Shown: one piece after another, positions 33,637 to 42,053 of the stretch
Numbering within the stretch: the first letter of the stretch is position 1
Layout of the letters: the number at the start of each line of letters is the position of its first letter
Assembly (NCBI GenBank): GCA_902781045.1
Contig: CACZHT010000003.1
Span: 1 to 64,000 of the forward strand
Source: an uncultured Bacteroidales bacterium
Lineage (GTDB): Bacteria; Bacteroidota; Bacteroidia; Bacteroidales; Muribaculaceae
DNA length: 64,000 bases
Reading direction: 5' to 3'
Notes under the pieces: generated by a model
Seen by the model: only the letters and a program-made list of their open reading frames with translations
Told to the model about the DNA's origin: nothing
Databases searched by the model: none
Position numbers and translations under genes: made by a program

Positions 33637-34692
33637 CTACATACTCATGTTCATGCTAACATTGATGGGTTTACCATTACGTTTAGCTGGAATGAAGTGT
33701 AGCGATTTGAAAATTTTGTGTACTTTTTGTCTCAATTCTTGGTCATGGATAAGCGAAGTGTCAATCCGATAGGTTTCACCTTGGGCATTCACACAAAACT
33801 CAACATAGATTTTTTTATCTCCATCACTTCCAATCTGTTTTCTCACATGGTCAATAACCGCCAGTTTGAAGTGTTTGAAACCTGCATTACCTTCTGATGG
33901 AAATTGAGGGTTTTCGTTTAAGGATAACTCTGACAGACTGTATATTTTAGAGTCTTCTATTGTTGATAATTCATCGTTTTGTGGTTTTGTCTGGACTTTT
34001 GGATTGGATATCTGCTCTTGGTTATTGGTGGCATTCCTCATATCATCATCGAGTTGGGAATCGTTTTTACCAGAGTAGCTATCTGTCTTCTTTGTTCTGT
34101 CGGCAGAGTATACTTTGCCGACAGGTATTGACGATAAAATGGCGTTTGTCTCATCGTCGTAATTTCTTAAATACTTTTTATTGTTTTCAGAATAGAACCA
34201 CCATCCACCTTTGTGGGCGACGTAATGAAAACTGTTGTCTCTTGCATCAAGATAGATAACATTCCGTAGCTCACGTTCATTAGGTGAGCCGTCTGAGGTT
34301 ATTAAGAATAAGCGCTGCCCGTCTACTGTTGCTTGTGTCCAGTGGGTTGCTTGGATTGGGTGACCGTCTATTATATCAGGTGGGATTAGTTCCGTATCTT
34401 GAGAAGTCAAAAAATCCCTGCAGTGTATCGATAAATAGCCGTCGGTCAGTGAAAAAACTTTCACAATGTTGTCATCATTAATGATGAATGTTTGCCTACC
34501 TTGCAACGTCTGAGCATACTCCAAAGCCCTTGCATAAAGCAGATCATTCTGTGAATCATCTGTCAGTGACTCGTCGTAGGTTAGTTCCTGTTTCTCGAAA
34601 GGCGTGAAATCATGGAATTCTTGACATGCCAATACAATCAGCACAACAGCAAATAGACAGAACAGTATGGTATTGTATGGGAATCTTTCCAT
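33637..34692 (-). CDS. Membrane-anchored protein with TonB-C-like domain
   Basis: The 351-aa protein has one N-terminal membrane segment (ILFCLFAVVLIVLACQEF), a long polar middle, and a C-terminal domain (YVEFCVNAQGETYRIDTSLI ... SLHFIPAKRNGKPINVSMNM) like the energy-transducer TonB C-terminal family. The usual Pro-rich spacer is absent, and ExbB/D genes are not nearby, so a role as a TonB energy transducer is doubtful. The gene is AT-rich compared with the core genes. It is probably in one operon with its neighbours on both sides. Confidence 0.78.
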   Translation of the reverse strand: MERFPYNTILFCLFAVVLIVLACQEFHDFTPFEKQELTYDESLTDDSQNDLLYARALEYAQTLQGRQTFIINDDNIVKVFSLTDGYLSIHCRDFLTSQDTELIPPDIIDGHPIQATHWTQATVDGQRLFLITSDGSPNERELRNVIYLDARDNSFHYVAHKGGWWFYSENNKKYLRNYDDETNAILSSIPVGKVYSADRTKKTDSYSGKNDSQLDDDMRNATNNQEQISNPKVQTKPQNDELSTIEDSKIYSLSELSLNENPQFPSEGNAGFKHFKLAVIDHVRKQIGSDGDKKIYVEFCVNAQGETYRIDTSLIHDQELRQKVHKIFKSLHFIPAKRNGKPINVSMNMSM

Positions 34693-34751
34693 TGTGAATC
34701 GTTTTTAATAGGGGCCCTCCAGTCTTCAGGTGGTTACGATTGTTTTTTAAT

Positions 34752-35453
34752 TTATAAGTAATTCACGAGATCAGTTATGCCATTTTTACATGCCCATTCC
34801 AACTTTGCCCAATCCTTTATGGCATCTGAGTGACGATAATAGGTTTCACGAACTGAAAATTCACTTTCTTCGTAGCCATCATGTTCACCTAAATCGAGAA
34901 TGCCGCAAAGTTTGTATGTATAAGAATCTGCTCCCTTTGCATGGTCAATTTGATAAAGTACGAGCCAAGCATCAAGGTCATGTACTTTAATCTTTTTTTG
35001 TCGTATAGCAGTGACACGTCCGCGAGATATATCCCATAGTTCCTCTATTGGTTCAATCAGTTTACACACATTCTCGACATATAATTGTGGGTGGGAATGG
35101 TAATTGGCGACAATATCGGCATCACACTTTTCCTCTATATGGGAGTCTATTTGTTCTTTGATGTAATTCTCTAGTTCATCATCACTCTCACTGGTGTGTT
35201 GCCCAAAACGCATTTGTTTAAAAATCTCTGTTGCCAATTCTAGATAAGCAGTTTGATATTCATTTGGTTCGCTAACCATTAAATAGAATCTTGATCTAAT
35301 GAGGTCAGTCTGTAGACTTTCGACGTCCGGTGCAATTGCAGGTTTCCAAAACTCTACCAAATCTTTTCTGCCTAAATGGCCGCATGATTGGAGCAAAACT
35401 GACACCCAAATTATCGAAATGAGTATTCTAATAGTTGTCTGAAAATGTTTCAT
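34752..35453 (-). CDS. Putative lipoprotein of unknown function
   Basis: The 233-aa product begins with a lipoprotein signal (IIWVSVLLQSCG). The mature part is helical and acidic in the middle (ESDDELENYIKEQIDSHIEEKCDAD). A C-terminal segment contains YSFSVRETYYRHSDA-like sequence (SEFSVRETYYRHSD). I do not recognise the family. It is AT-rich like the TonB-C-like gene 59 nt downstream. Confidence 0.78.
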   Translation of the reverse strand: MKHFQTTIRILISIIWVSVLLQSCGHLGRKDLVEFWKPAIAPDVESLQTDLIRSRFYLMVSEPNEYQTAYLELATEIFKQMRFGQHTSESDDELENYIKEQIDSHIEEKCDADIVANYHSHPQLYVENVCKLIEPIEELWDISRGRVTAIRQKKIKVHDLDAWLVLYQIDHAKGADSYTYKLCGILDLGEHDGYEESEFSVRETYYRHSDAIKDWAKLEWACKNGITDLVNYL

Positions 35454-35539
35454 AGTGTTAAAAATGTATTTTTTAAAAGAATAAACTTGATAGGATAGTG
35501 TTCATTCGGAGTTGTAACGTGCTCATTCATTGATAAGAT

Positions 35540-35577
35540 CATCTTCCACCACTAAAATGAAGCAGTGGTGGAAGATG
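35540..35577. terminator. 14-bp perfect hairpin
   Basis: CATCTTCCACCACT pairs with AGTGGTGGAAGATG around a 10-nt loop, 13 nt after the stop of the minus-strand gene at 35590. It probably ends the three-gene operon. There is no strong U-tract. Confidence 0.65.
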
Positions 35578-35589
35578 GTTAATGAACGA

Positions 35590-36243
35590 TTACTTGTTCA
35601 CAAACTCGGGCTCGCCCACAAAGGCTTTACAGAACTGGTGCCAGTAGGGCCAGGACTTGCCTATAGGGCTGCTGGGGTGGTAGACACACATGGCGGGAAT
35701 ATCCTTGCCGTTGATGGTGTAATGCCAAACGCGCGTTGACTCTTCACCGACATCCAGGGTTGTCTCCTTGCCATCCCAACCAGGCAACAAGTCATAGAGA
35801 CGGACGCCCCACACGATGATGGCGTCGGGCATCAACTCCTCCAGTAGCTGGCGGAAGGAAGCCTCGCTCATCTCTTGTGCCTCCATGTTGGGTGCTTGAC
35901 GGGCACCGGTCGTGTCAAGCTGGAAGTAGTTGTAGAAAACCACGCTGTTCCACAGCTGCTGCCGCTCGTCTTCGTTGATTTCTCGACCAGCCAAAGCACG
36001 TTCAAAGGCCAAGAAGGTCTGTTGGTAAGAATCTCCTCGGTAGTCATTGAAAAATTCTTCAATGACATCTTCAGTCTGGCTGTGGCACTCTGCTTTCATG
36101 TTTGTCGCACTACAGCCGGGGCACTTGCCCTCTTGCACATCACTACAGTAGTGGCTCTCGCCAAGAACCAGCACTTTCTTTTTGAAGACTCCGCCACCAG
36201 CAAAGTCTTTCCCGACCCAAGGTCGGATGTTGAATTTTTCCAT
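35590..36243 (-). CDS. Protein with uracil-DNA-glycosylase-like fold features
   Basis: The 217-aa cytoplasmic protein has two segments placed like the UDG superfamily motifs: VLVLGESHYCSD near residue 30 and MCVYHPSSPIGKSW near residue 190. A central stretch reads PDAIIVWGVRLYDLLPG, similar to the 'vi.lG..a...l' strand of the family. It also has a Cys/His-rich insertion (GKCPGCSATNMKAECH) that may bind metal. I infer the fold from pattern only. It is the last gene of an operon with a membrane protein and a 73-aa protein. Confidence 0.75.
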   Translation of the reverse strand: MEKFNIRPWVGKDFAGGGVFKKKVLVLGESHYCSDVQEGKCPGCSATNMKAECHSQTEDVIEEFFNDYRGDSYQQTFLAFERALAGREINEDERQQLWNSVVFYNYFQLDTTGARQAPNMEAQEMSEASFRQLLEELMPDAIIVWGVRLYDLLPGWDGKETTLDVGEESTRVWHYTINGKDIPAMCVYHPSSPIGKSWPYWHQFCKAFVGEPEFVNK

Positions 36244-36309
36244 ATAGATGAATCGTTAAAAGTGAATAAATGAGTTTGTCATAAAACGCTAGCTAGTCCT
36301 TTTGTCTAA

Positions 36310-37623
36310 TCAACTGTCGGCCTGCTCGATGCGTGCAATGAGGTCGTTGGCGCAGTCGATAGTGTCATTGATTTCAGCAGAAATATCAAGATATTTGTCG
36401 TCCTTGACAACACTTGCTTCAGTTCCTAGGCCGATGCTCTTTAGATAGTTACGAAATTCTTCCTCGCCTCTGTTACGTAAACTCATCTTGGTGTAATACA
36501 TGCCATCGTCAATGCCAACGTCGATAAATGGATGCCCATCGTCCTCACCAAAGTCAATGGCCACACAAAACAAGTCCTCGTAAAGATAAAGATTTGTATC
36601 CCATTTGTCCGAGGTTTTCTTCAACTTAGGCAAGATAAGGCATACCAGTACATTTATCTTGTCCATGTATCCCACAAACTTCATCAAGTTACCAAAGAGA
36701 TACTGTCTGAAATCGGCATTATTGGTCAAGGAGTCGTCAAATTGAGCCTGATTCATTGCAGCATATTCGTCGTTGAGGTAGACATACCATCCCCATGGCG
36801 CATTGCTGTTATACGCGCCTCCGAATTTTCTGCGCAATGCCTTGTATATTTCACGTCTGTTGCGACTATCGTAGGTCGGCTCGGAAAGTGCGATGCTGAA
36901 ATACCACCTATCGTCACGCTCAAGTTTGATGCGGATGTTAGGCTTCTCGATGATGATGGGATGATCATTATCATCGGTTACTATCCAACCCGATTTTTGA
37001 ACAAGTTCAATCAGTTCATCACGCGAACCAACCGATTCATTGGTGAGCATCATGGGTCTAGTGTCTGTCCTGTATGAATCATCAATTACTTTGAAGTTCT
37101 CTAGGGCTTCACCTAGGTTACCCTTGCTTTCACCATAGATTTCTTGACCGAACTGATTGACAATATGAAACAATTCTTTTAATTGAACCGTTTCTATCTC
37201 TAATTTTCCAGGTCGATCATTAACGGCTAGGAATATCTCCTTGATGCTTTTGCTTATCTCGTTGATGCGCTGACTGTCGGTGTGCAGGGCCATCAGCGAA
37301 ATCTTGAACTTCAGTTTCAAGGCTTCCTCTGGGGTGACAACGCCATCTTCGAGCACAACATTCAATGTTTCAAGGAAGTCCTGGTAGATTCTCAGCTTCT
37401 CTTTGAACACCTGGCTATTGCGGTCTTTGCTCTCTTCTGCCTTGGTCTGACCGCGCAGTAGCACAAGCGTGACGACACCAGACATAAACACTCCGAGAAA
37501 TGCTGTGATCATGTTTGGACCCAAATCCTTGTCAGGATAAGGCCAATAGAGGAAAGTAAGCAGAAAACCAATCAGTACTGCAAACAGTATGAAAAACAAC
37601 CAGTTGAAATAGTTCTTGCTCAT
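36310..37623 (-). CDS. Two-TM membrane protein with large cytoplasmic domain
   Basis: The 437-aa protein has two N-terminal membrane segments (residues about 9-27 and 38-58), then a charged helical region and a mixed alpha/beta domain (GSRDELIELVQKSGWIV, WGWYVYLNDEYAAM, LYLYEDLFCVAIDFGEDDG). The membrane end resembles DUF-type proteins found beside nucleases in defence islands; I recognise no known family. It begins 24 nt after the 73-aa gene and ends 66 nt before the UDG-like gene. Confidence 0.78.
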   Translation of the reverse strand: MSKNYFNWLFFILFAVLIGFLLTFLYWPYPDKDLGPNMITAFLGVFMSGVVTLVLLRGQTKAEESKDRNSQVFKEKLRIYQDFLETLNVVLEDGVVTPEEALKLKFKISLMALHTDSQRINEISKSIKEIFLAVNDRPGKLEIETVQLKELFHIVNQFGQEIYGESKGNLGEALENFKVIDDSYRTDTRPMMLTNESVGSRDELIELVQKSGWIVTDDNDHPIIIEKPNIRIKLERDDRWYFSIALSEPTYDSRNRREIYKALRRKFGGAYNSNAPWGWYVYLNDEYAAMNQAQFDDSLTNNADFRQYLFGNLMKFVGYMDKINVLVCLILPKLKKTSDKWDTNLYLYEDLFCVAIDFGEDDGHPFIDVGIDDGMYYTKMSLRNRGEEEFRNYLKSIGLGTEASVVKDDKYLDISAEINDTIDCANDLIARIEQADS

Positions 37624-37647
37624 GACGTGTCGGGATTTGAAACTACT

Positions 37648-37869
37648 TCAGTCTAGCACCTCATAGGTAAAGTCTCCCACACTCAGGCAGGCTTTCTTGA
37701 TGTCGACATTGTACTCATGCAGATACTTCTCGCGGACCTCTACCGCGCCATTGTAGAATGGGTTCAGACAGTGCTGACGGGTGGTGACGGTGATGACCAT
37801 CTCGGGAGTGATGACTTGCCCATTGACGCGTCTGGCGCGCTTGGGCGTGATTCTGAAAACTTTGCTCAT
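37648..37869 (-). CDS. Small conserved Bacteroidales protein (possibly DUF6140)
   Basis: The 73-aa protein reads MSKVFRITPKRARRVNGQVI and later VDIKKACLSVGDFTYEVLD. The pattern 'F+IT.KRA..VNG..I..gM' resembles, from memory, small proteins labelled DUF6140 in Bacteroidales accessory regions. Function is unknown. It is the first gene of the operon and is driven by a promoter that shares sequence with that of the WYL regulator. Confidence 0.78.
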   Translation of the reverse strand: MSKVFRITPKRARRVNGQVITPEMVITVTTRQHCLNPFYNGAVEVREKYLHEYNVDIKKACLSVGDFTYEVLD

Positions 37870-37920
37870 AGTGATTTGATTTTTAAGTGAGTGTTAATAA
37901 TTGATGTTCTGTTCACGTCG

Positions 37921-37960
37921 GCAAAGATAGCCCCGACATGCGACGATTTTGGGCACAAGC
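37921..37960 (-). promoter_or_regulatory. Promoter of the three-gene operon with shared element
   Basis: The minus strand carries TATCTTTG (37922-37929), preceded by CATGT and CTTGTGCCC. It is almost identical to the element at 32068-32107 and lacks a good -33 box. Confidence 0.65.
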
Positions 37961-37962
37961 AC

Positions 37963-38125
37963 AAAAAAAGCGCGGACTGCTATGCCACACTTTGTAGTCT
38001 GATGGTCCTGAGAAAACCGTAATACTCAAAAAGGGGTAATGATGCAGCCCGCACTATATAGCGCGGCTTACCGCATGCTTTCCTCTTGAGTATAGTCAAA
38101 TGAATTTCTCAGGTTCTCAGACTAC
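37963..38125 (-). ncRNA. ssrS: Structured RNA, possibly 6S RNA
   Basis: A rod-like fold is visible: GTAGTCTGA (38117-38125) pairs with 37994-38002, CCTGAGAAA (38105-38113) with 38007-38015, and a distal stem pairs the ACTCAA/TTGAGT region around a GC-rich apical loop. Between them lies a large internal bubble. On the minus strand it ends in an intrinsic terminator: an 8-bp stem at 37968-37992 followed by seven U (37963-37969). The closing stem, central bubble and terminal stem are the architecture of 6S RNA, which binds RNA polymerase. I have no sequence match, so the family is an inference. Confidence 0.5.
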
Positions 38126-38190
38126 AAGAACAAGCATAACGCTTTGGGGCAACGATGTCGGTGGAATTGGCTCCAGGCCATTTCCGACGG

Positions 38191-38222
38191 CAAAGTTAAA
38201 CATTCTGCCCCAAACATGCAAC
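38191..38222 (-). promoter_or_regulatory. Promoter for the structured RNA
   Basis: The minus strand reads GTTG, 20 nt, TAACTTTG (38191-38198). Transcription would begin near 38184 and run into the structured RNA. A weaker -7 (TATGCTTG) at 38131-38138 would start exactly at the closing stem. Confidence 0.5.
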
Positions 38223-38252
38223 ATTTCTGCCTCCAATTTGAAATATTTCCAT

Positions 38253-38260
38253 TACTTTTG
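38253..38260 (+). promoter_or_regulatory. -7 box of the TPR gene
   Basis: TACTTTTG is a perfect -7 element about 100 nt before the ATG at 38362. The -33 is not clear. Confidence 0.5.
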
Positions 38261-38361
38261 CAGTTTAAAAAGCAACCAACACCCCTTATGTCCTTCTGGC
38301 TGTTTCTAAAAGTAAAGCATGGACTGGAGGTTAGTGTTCTTATGTTCTTATGTCTTGAACA

Positions 38362-40425
38362 ATGAAGCGAATAACCACATACATACTGTTGCTGCTGGTG
38401 GCGATGGCCGTGCAGGCCCAGATCAACACCGACCAGGTGATGCGCATCGGTCGCAACTCGCTCTACTTTGAGGACTACATCCTCTCGATTCAGTATTTCA
38501 ACCAGGTCATCAAGGTCAAACCGTTCCTGGCTGAGCCATACTTCTACCGAGCTGTGGCCAAAATCAACCTTGAGGACTATCAGGGGGCCGAGGCCGATGC
38601 CTCACTGGCCATTGAGCGCAACCCCTTCATTGTCGATGCCTATCAGGTGCGAGGCGTGGCGCGGCAGAACCTGCGCGACTTTGAGGGGGCCATCGCCGAC
38701 TATGACAAGGGCTTGGAACTGATGCCCGAGGAGAAAGTCTTCTTGATGAACCGAGCAGTATGTTTGGATGAGCTGAAGCGGTTTGACGAGGCGCAGGCCA
38801 GCTACGACCGGCTCATCAGGCTAGACCCCAAGAACGACCGTGCCTATCTGGGACTGGCCCACCTCAACCTGGCCCGAAAGGACTCGACCGCCGCGCTGCT
38901 CAATCTGGCACGAAGCATCGAGCTGTCAAAGAACAACGCCAGTGCCTACGTCATGCGCGCCGAGATCGAGATGCGCAGCCAGCACGACTATGAGGCCGCA
39001 CTGGCCGACATGAATGAGGCCATCAAGCTCGAGCCAAACTATGCCGGCTACTTTGTCAACCGAGCCTACATGAAGTATCACCTCGACGACTACTTCGGGG
39101 CCATGGCCGACTATGACTACGCCGTGAGCCTCGACCCCAACAACATGGAGGCCCACTTCAATCGCGCGCTGCTACAGGCCGAGGTCGGCGAGAACAACAA
39201 GGCTATCGACAACTTCAGCCGCGTGCTCAAGAGCGACCCGCAGAACTTCATGGCGCTCTACAACCGCGCCATGCTCTATATGCGCACAGGCCAGTACCGC
39301 AAGGCCATCGGCGACATGGACCGTGTGCTGGAGAAATATCCCAAGTTTGAGGCTGGCTATATGGCGCGCGGCGGTGCCAAGCGTCAACTGGGCGACCTCA
39401 AGGGCGAGAAGGCCGACTACGACCGCGCTCTTGCCATCTTCAAGAGCAAGAAGACCCGCGTGAGCGACTTCAATCCCGCCGAGGTTGAGGCCGAAGCTGC
39501 CGTGAAGCGAGCCAAGGAGCGGGCCGAAATGGGATTTGTCGACGAGCCCGAGACGCAAGACGAGATCATGGCCCGATTTGACCAGCTGCTCACCGTCGCC
39601 CCCGAGAATCCCATCAAACCTGAGTATGACAATAAGCAGCGAGGGCGCATACAGAACAGCAACGTCGAGGTCGAGCCTGAGCCCATGGTGCTGCTCACCT
39701 ACTATGTGCGTGACAACAAACTCAACGGCAACACCTACTACATGCGCGAGATAGCCGAGGTCAACGACAGCCGGCTGCTGCCCGCCACGCTGTCGCTCGT
39801 CAGCGGCGACCAGCGACTGGCCGAGGCTGAAATTAATCGTCACTTTGCCAGCATCGAGTACTACAATAGCCTGTTGTCGGGTGCCAAGCCCCGTGCCGTC
39901 GACTATTTTGCCCGTGCCATGGACTACCTGATGGTGCGCAACCCCGAGGCCGCCATCGCCGATGCCGACCGTGCCATTGCCGCCAGCCCCGAGTTCACCC
40001 TGGCCTACTTCCTGCGTGCCAACGCGCGCTATATGCGCTACCGCATGGCACAGAGTGGGGCAGAGGTCGATGCCGTCGCCACCACCGATGTCAAGGCGCA
40101 GGCCATGCTGCACCAGCGCGAGGACGCCGAAGCGCTGCAGCAGATGGTCGCCGACCTTGACCAGGTGCTCAAGCGCTCGCCCAAGAATGTCTATGCACAC
40201 TTCGACAAGGGCAACGCCTATATGCTCATGGGCGACTACACCAGTGCCATCAGCTCGTTTACCAGTGCCCTCGAGGTCAAGCCCGACCTGGGCGAGGCTT
40301 ACTACAACCGGGGCTTGATGTACCTGCGCCTGGGCAACAAGCCACTGGGCGTGGCCGACCTCAGCAAAGCCGGCGAACTGGGCATCCTGCCCAGCTACAA
40401 CGTCCTCAAGCGCATGACCAAATAA
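38362..40425 (+). CDS. Exported tetratricopeptide repeat protein
   Basis: The 687-aa product has a signal peptide (YILLLLVAMAVQAQ) and two blocks of TPRs (about residues 25-340 and 520-680), with units such as DYFGAMADYDYAVSLDPNNMEA and ALADMNEAIKLEPNYAGYFVNRA. A non-repeat linker (residues about 375-510) separates them. It is a periplasmic scaffold protein of a kind widespread in Bacteroidetes. Partner and role are unknown. An intrinsic terminator follows it. Confidence 0.93.
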   Translation: MKRITTYILLLLVAMAVQAQINTDQVMRIGRNSLYFEDYILSIQYFNQVIKVKPFLAEPYFYRAVAKINLEDYQGAEADASLAIERNPFIVDAYQVRGVARQNLRDFEGAIADYDKGLELMPEEKVFLMNRAVCLDELKRFDEAQASYDRLIRLDPKNDRAYLGLAHLNLARKDSTAALLNLARSIELSKNNASAYVMRAEIEMRSQHDYEAALADMNEAIKLEPNYAGYFVNRAYMKYHLDDYFGAMADYDYAVSLDPNNMEAHFNRALLQAEVGENNKAIDNFSRVLKSDPQNFMALYNRAMLYMRTGQYRKAIGDMDRVLEKYPKFEAGYMARGGAKRQLGDLKGEKADYDRALAIFKSKKTRVSDFNPAEVEAEAAVKRAKERAEMGFVDEPETQDEIMARFDQLLTVAPENPIKPEYDNKQRGRIQNSNVEVEPEPMVLLTYYVRDNKLNGNTYYMREIAEVNDSRLLPATLSLVSGDQRLAEAEINRHFASIEYYNSLLSGAKPRAVDYFARAMDYLMVRNPEAAIADADRAIAASPEFTLAYFLRANARYMRYRMAQSGAEVDAVATTDVKAQAMLHQREDAEALQQMVADLDQVLKRSPKNVYAHFDKGNAYMLMGDYTSAISSFTSALEVKPDLGEAYYNRGLMYLRLGNKPLGVADLSKAGELGILPSYNVLKRMTK

Positions 40426-40437
40426 AAACAGTCGTGT

Positions 40438-40465
40438 GGGCCTCGGTTCTGCCGAGGCCTTTTTC
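40438..40465 (+). terminator. Intrinsic terminator
   Basis: GGCCTCGG and CCGAGGCC form an 8-bp stem with a short loop, followed by TTTTT. Its sequence closely resembles the terminator at 42530-42562. Confidence 0.85.
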
Positions 40466-40570
40466 AACAAAAAAATGCCCTCTCGCTGTTGCAAAATCTT
40501 CATTCACTACGTCTATACAGTTGAAAGCGCTTTTTTAACTGAATGTGTAACCCAATGACTAACAAAAACA

Positions 40571-41071
40571 ATGAAGAATATTTTATTGACTATAGTGCTG
40601 GCGCTCACTGCCTGCATGTGGGCAATGGCCGAGACTGTCGATGAGTTCATCACAACGATGAAGAACGACACAACAGTTGAGTGCGTCGAACTAACTCCCG
40701 ATATGCTCAAGGCGATAGTGCAACAGCAGATGGCGCAAGGGGCTGTGCCGAACGATACGGCAATGAAGATACTGCAAGGGGCCAGGACCATACAATTACT
40801 GGACGGTAAACTTCCCGAAGCGAGTGAAGCGATCAATGCATTCAAGGAGCGTCTGGCCGCACTCACGGTCGACGGCCTCGATGAGATGGTCAACACCAAC
40901 GAGAAGGGCGAATTTACCCGCGTGTGGATGCAGGTCGAGGGCGACAAGTGCACCATGATACTTGTGGTCAACGCCGACGAGGACGACCACGACTGGCAAG
41001 TGGTGAAGTTGTGCTGCGACATCAAAATGGACGAGAACTTCAATCTCAACGACTTGATTCACCTGAATTGA
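40571..41071 (+). CDS. Exported DUF4252-like protein
   Basis: The 166-aa protein has a signal peptide (LLTIVLALTACMWAMA) and the DUF4252-like pattern seen in the protein at 42054, with an 'I..L..a+tI..Ld' core (GARTIQLLDGK) and a conserved C terminus. Such proteins often occur beside ECF sigma factors in Bacteroidetes. Its stop overlaps the start of the sigma factor (TGATG), so they are translationally coupled. The function is unknown. Confidence 0.8.
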   Translation: MKNILLTIVLALTACMWAMAETVDEFITTMKNDTTVECVELTPDMLKAIVQQQMAQGAVPNDTAMKILQGARTIQLLDGKLPEASEAINAFKERLAALTVDGLDEMVNTNEKGEFTRVWMQVEGDKCTMILVVNADEDDHDWQVVKLCCDIKMDENFNLNDLIHLN

Positions 41072-41613
41072 TGGACGCTTGTGAGTTCAAACGGCGTTTC
41101 TTGCCACTTAACCGCAGGCTCTATCGCGTGGCATGGTCACTCACACACAATGTGCAGGATGCCGAAGACCTGGTGCAAGAAACATACTGCCGGTTGTGGC
41201 GCAAACGCAACAATTTGTCATCGATTGGCAATGACGAGGCCTACTGCGTGAGGTTGCTCAGGAACTTCTATTACGACGGGCGGCGCATGGCTAGCTCGCA
41301 CGATGTTGACATCGGTCCACCCGACAACCTGCCACTGCCTGCCACCGACGATGTGCAGCGCGACATCGAGCGAGACGAGCGAGCACAAGTGTTGCATCGC
41401 ATCATCGACACGCTTCCCGACCGGCAGCGCGACATTATCACCCGTTGTGACCTGCTCGACGAACCCTTTGCCGACATTGCCGCCGACCTGCAGATGCCTG
41501 AAGGCAGTGTGAGAACCTTGTTGAGCCGTGCTCGGCTGAAATTGAAAGAACAATTTTTAAACTGGATGAACAATGACAACCCAAGAGATCAACACCCTGC
41601 TGAAAAACTATGA
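41071..41613 (+). CDS. ECF-type RNA polymerase sigma factor
   Basis: The 180-aa protein has region 2 (AWSLTHNVQDAEDLVQETYCRLW) and region 4 (LPDRQRDIITRCDLLDEPFADIAADLQMPEGSVRTLLSRARLKL, landmarked by EGSVRTLLSRAR). I start at 41071, where ATG overlaps the preceding stop. The region 4 end overlaps the anti-sigma gene by 41 nt. The set DUF4252, sigma, anti-sigma, DUF4252 is one operon. Target promoters are unknown. Confidence 0.93.
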   Translation: MDACEFKRRFLPLNRRLYRVAWSLTHNVQDAEDLVQETYCRLWRKRNNLSSIGNDEAYCVRLLRNFYYDGRRMASSHDVDIGPPDNLPLPATDDVQRDIERDERAQVLHRIIDTLPDRQRDIITRCDLLDEPFADIAADLQMPEGSVRTLLSRARLKLKEQFLNWMNNDNPRDQHPAEKL

Positions 41614-42043
41614 CGAGGGGACAACTACCGAGGCTCAGGAGCATGAGTTGCGCCGGCTGGCTTTGGCCAATCGGCTGCCAGACCAGTGGAACGAGTATTT
41701 TGCTGCCCTAGACGATGTCGTTGAGGTGCCCGATGGGCTGGAGCAACGGCTCGAAGCCCGTATTGATGCGCTAGATGCGGTCGAGCAGGTGCGACACCGC
41801 CACTGGTGGCGACGCATGGCAGGCATCGCTGCAACAGTGGCACTGCTGCTCTCAATTGGGGCCTACGTTCACAACCAGCGTCAAACACAGATGTTGCTCA
41901 ACCAGGACACCTATACCGACCCGCAGGCTGCATACAACGAAACCGAACTGGTGCTCACGCAACTGGCCGACCACTTGAACAAGGGCAGCGAGGGCGTTGA
42001 TGCACTCAAGCAAATGTCTGATATTCTAAACTCTAAATCTTAA
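41573..42043 (+). CDS. Membrane anti-sigma factor-like protein
   Basis: The 156-aa protein has a cytoplasmic N-terminal part (NTLLKNYDEGTTTEAQEHELRRL, the usual zinc-less anti-sigma start), one membrane segment (MAGIAATVALLLSIGAYV) and a short periplasmic tail. It overlaps the sigma gene by 41 nt. It probably holds the sigma factor at the membrane until a signal arrives. Identification is from topology and context. Confidence 0.82.
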   Translation: MTTQEINTLLKNYDEGTTTEAQEHELRRLALANRLPDQWNEYFAALDDVVEVPDGLEQRLEARIDALDAVEQVRHRHWWRRMAGIAATVALLLSIGAYVHNQRQTQMLLNQDTYTDPQAAYNETELVLTQLADHLNKGSEGVDALKQMSDILNSKS

Positions 42044-42053
42044 ATTCTCAATT

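Noticed and set aside
39172-40503. 443-aa minus-strand frame opposite the TPR gene
   Set aside because: Antisense shadow of a repeat gene with strong codon bias; no signal or domain.
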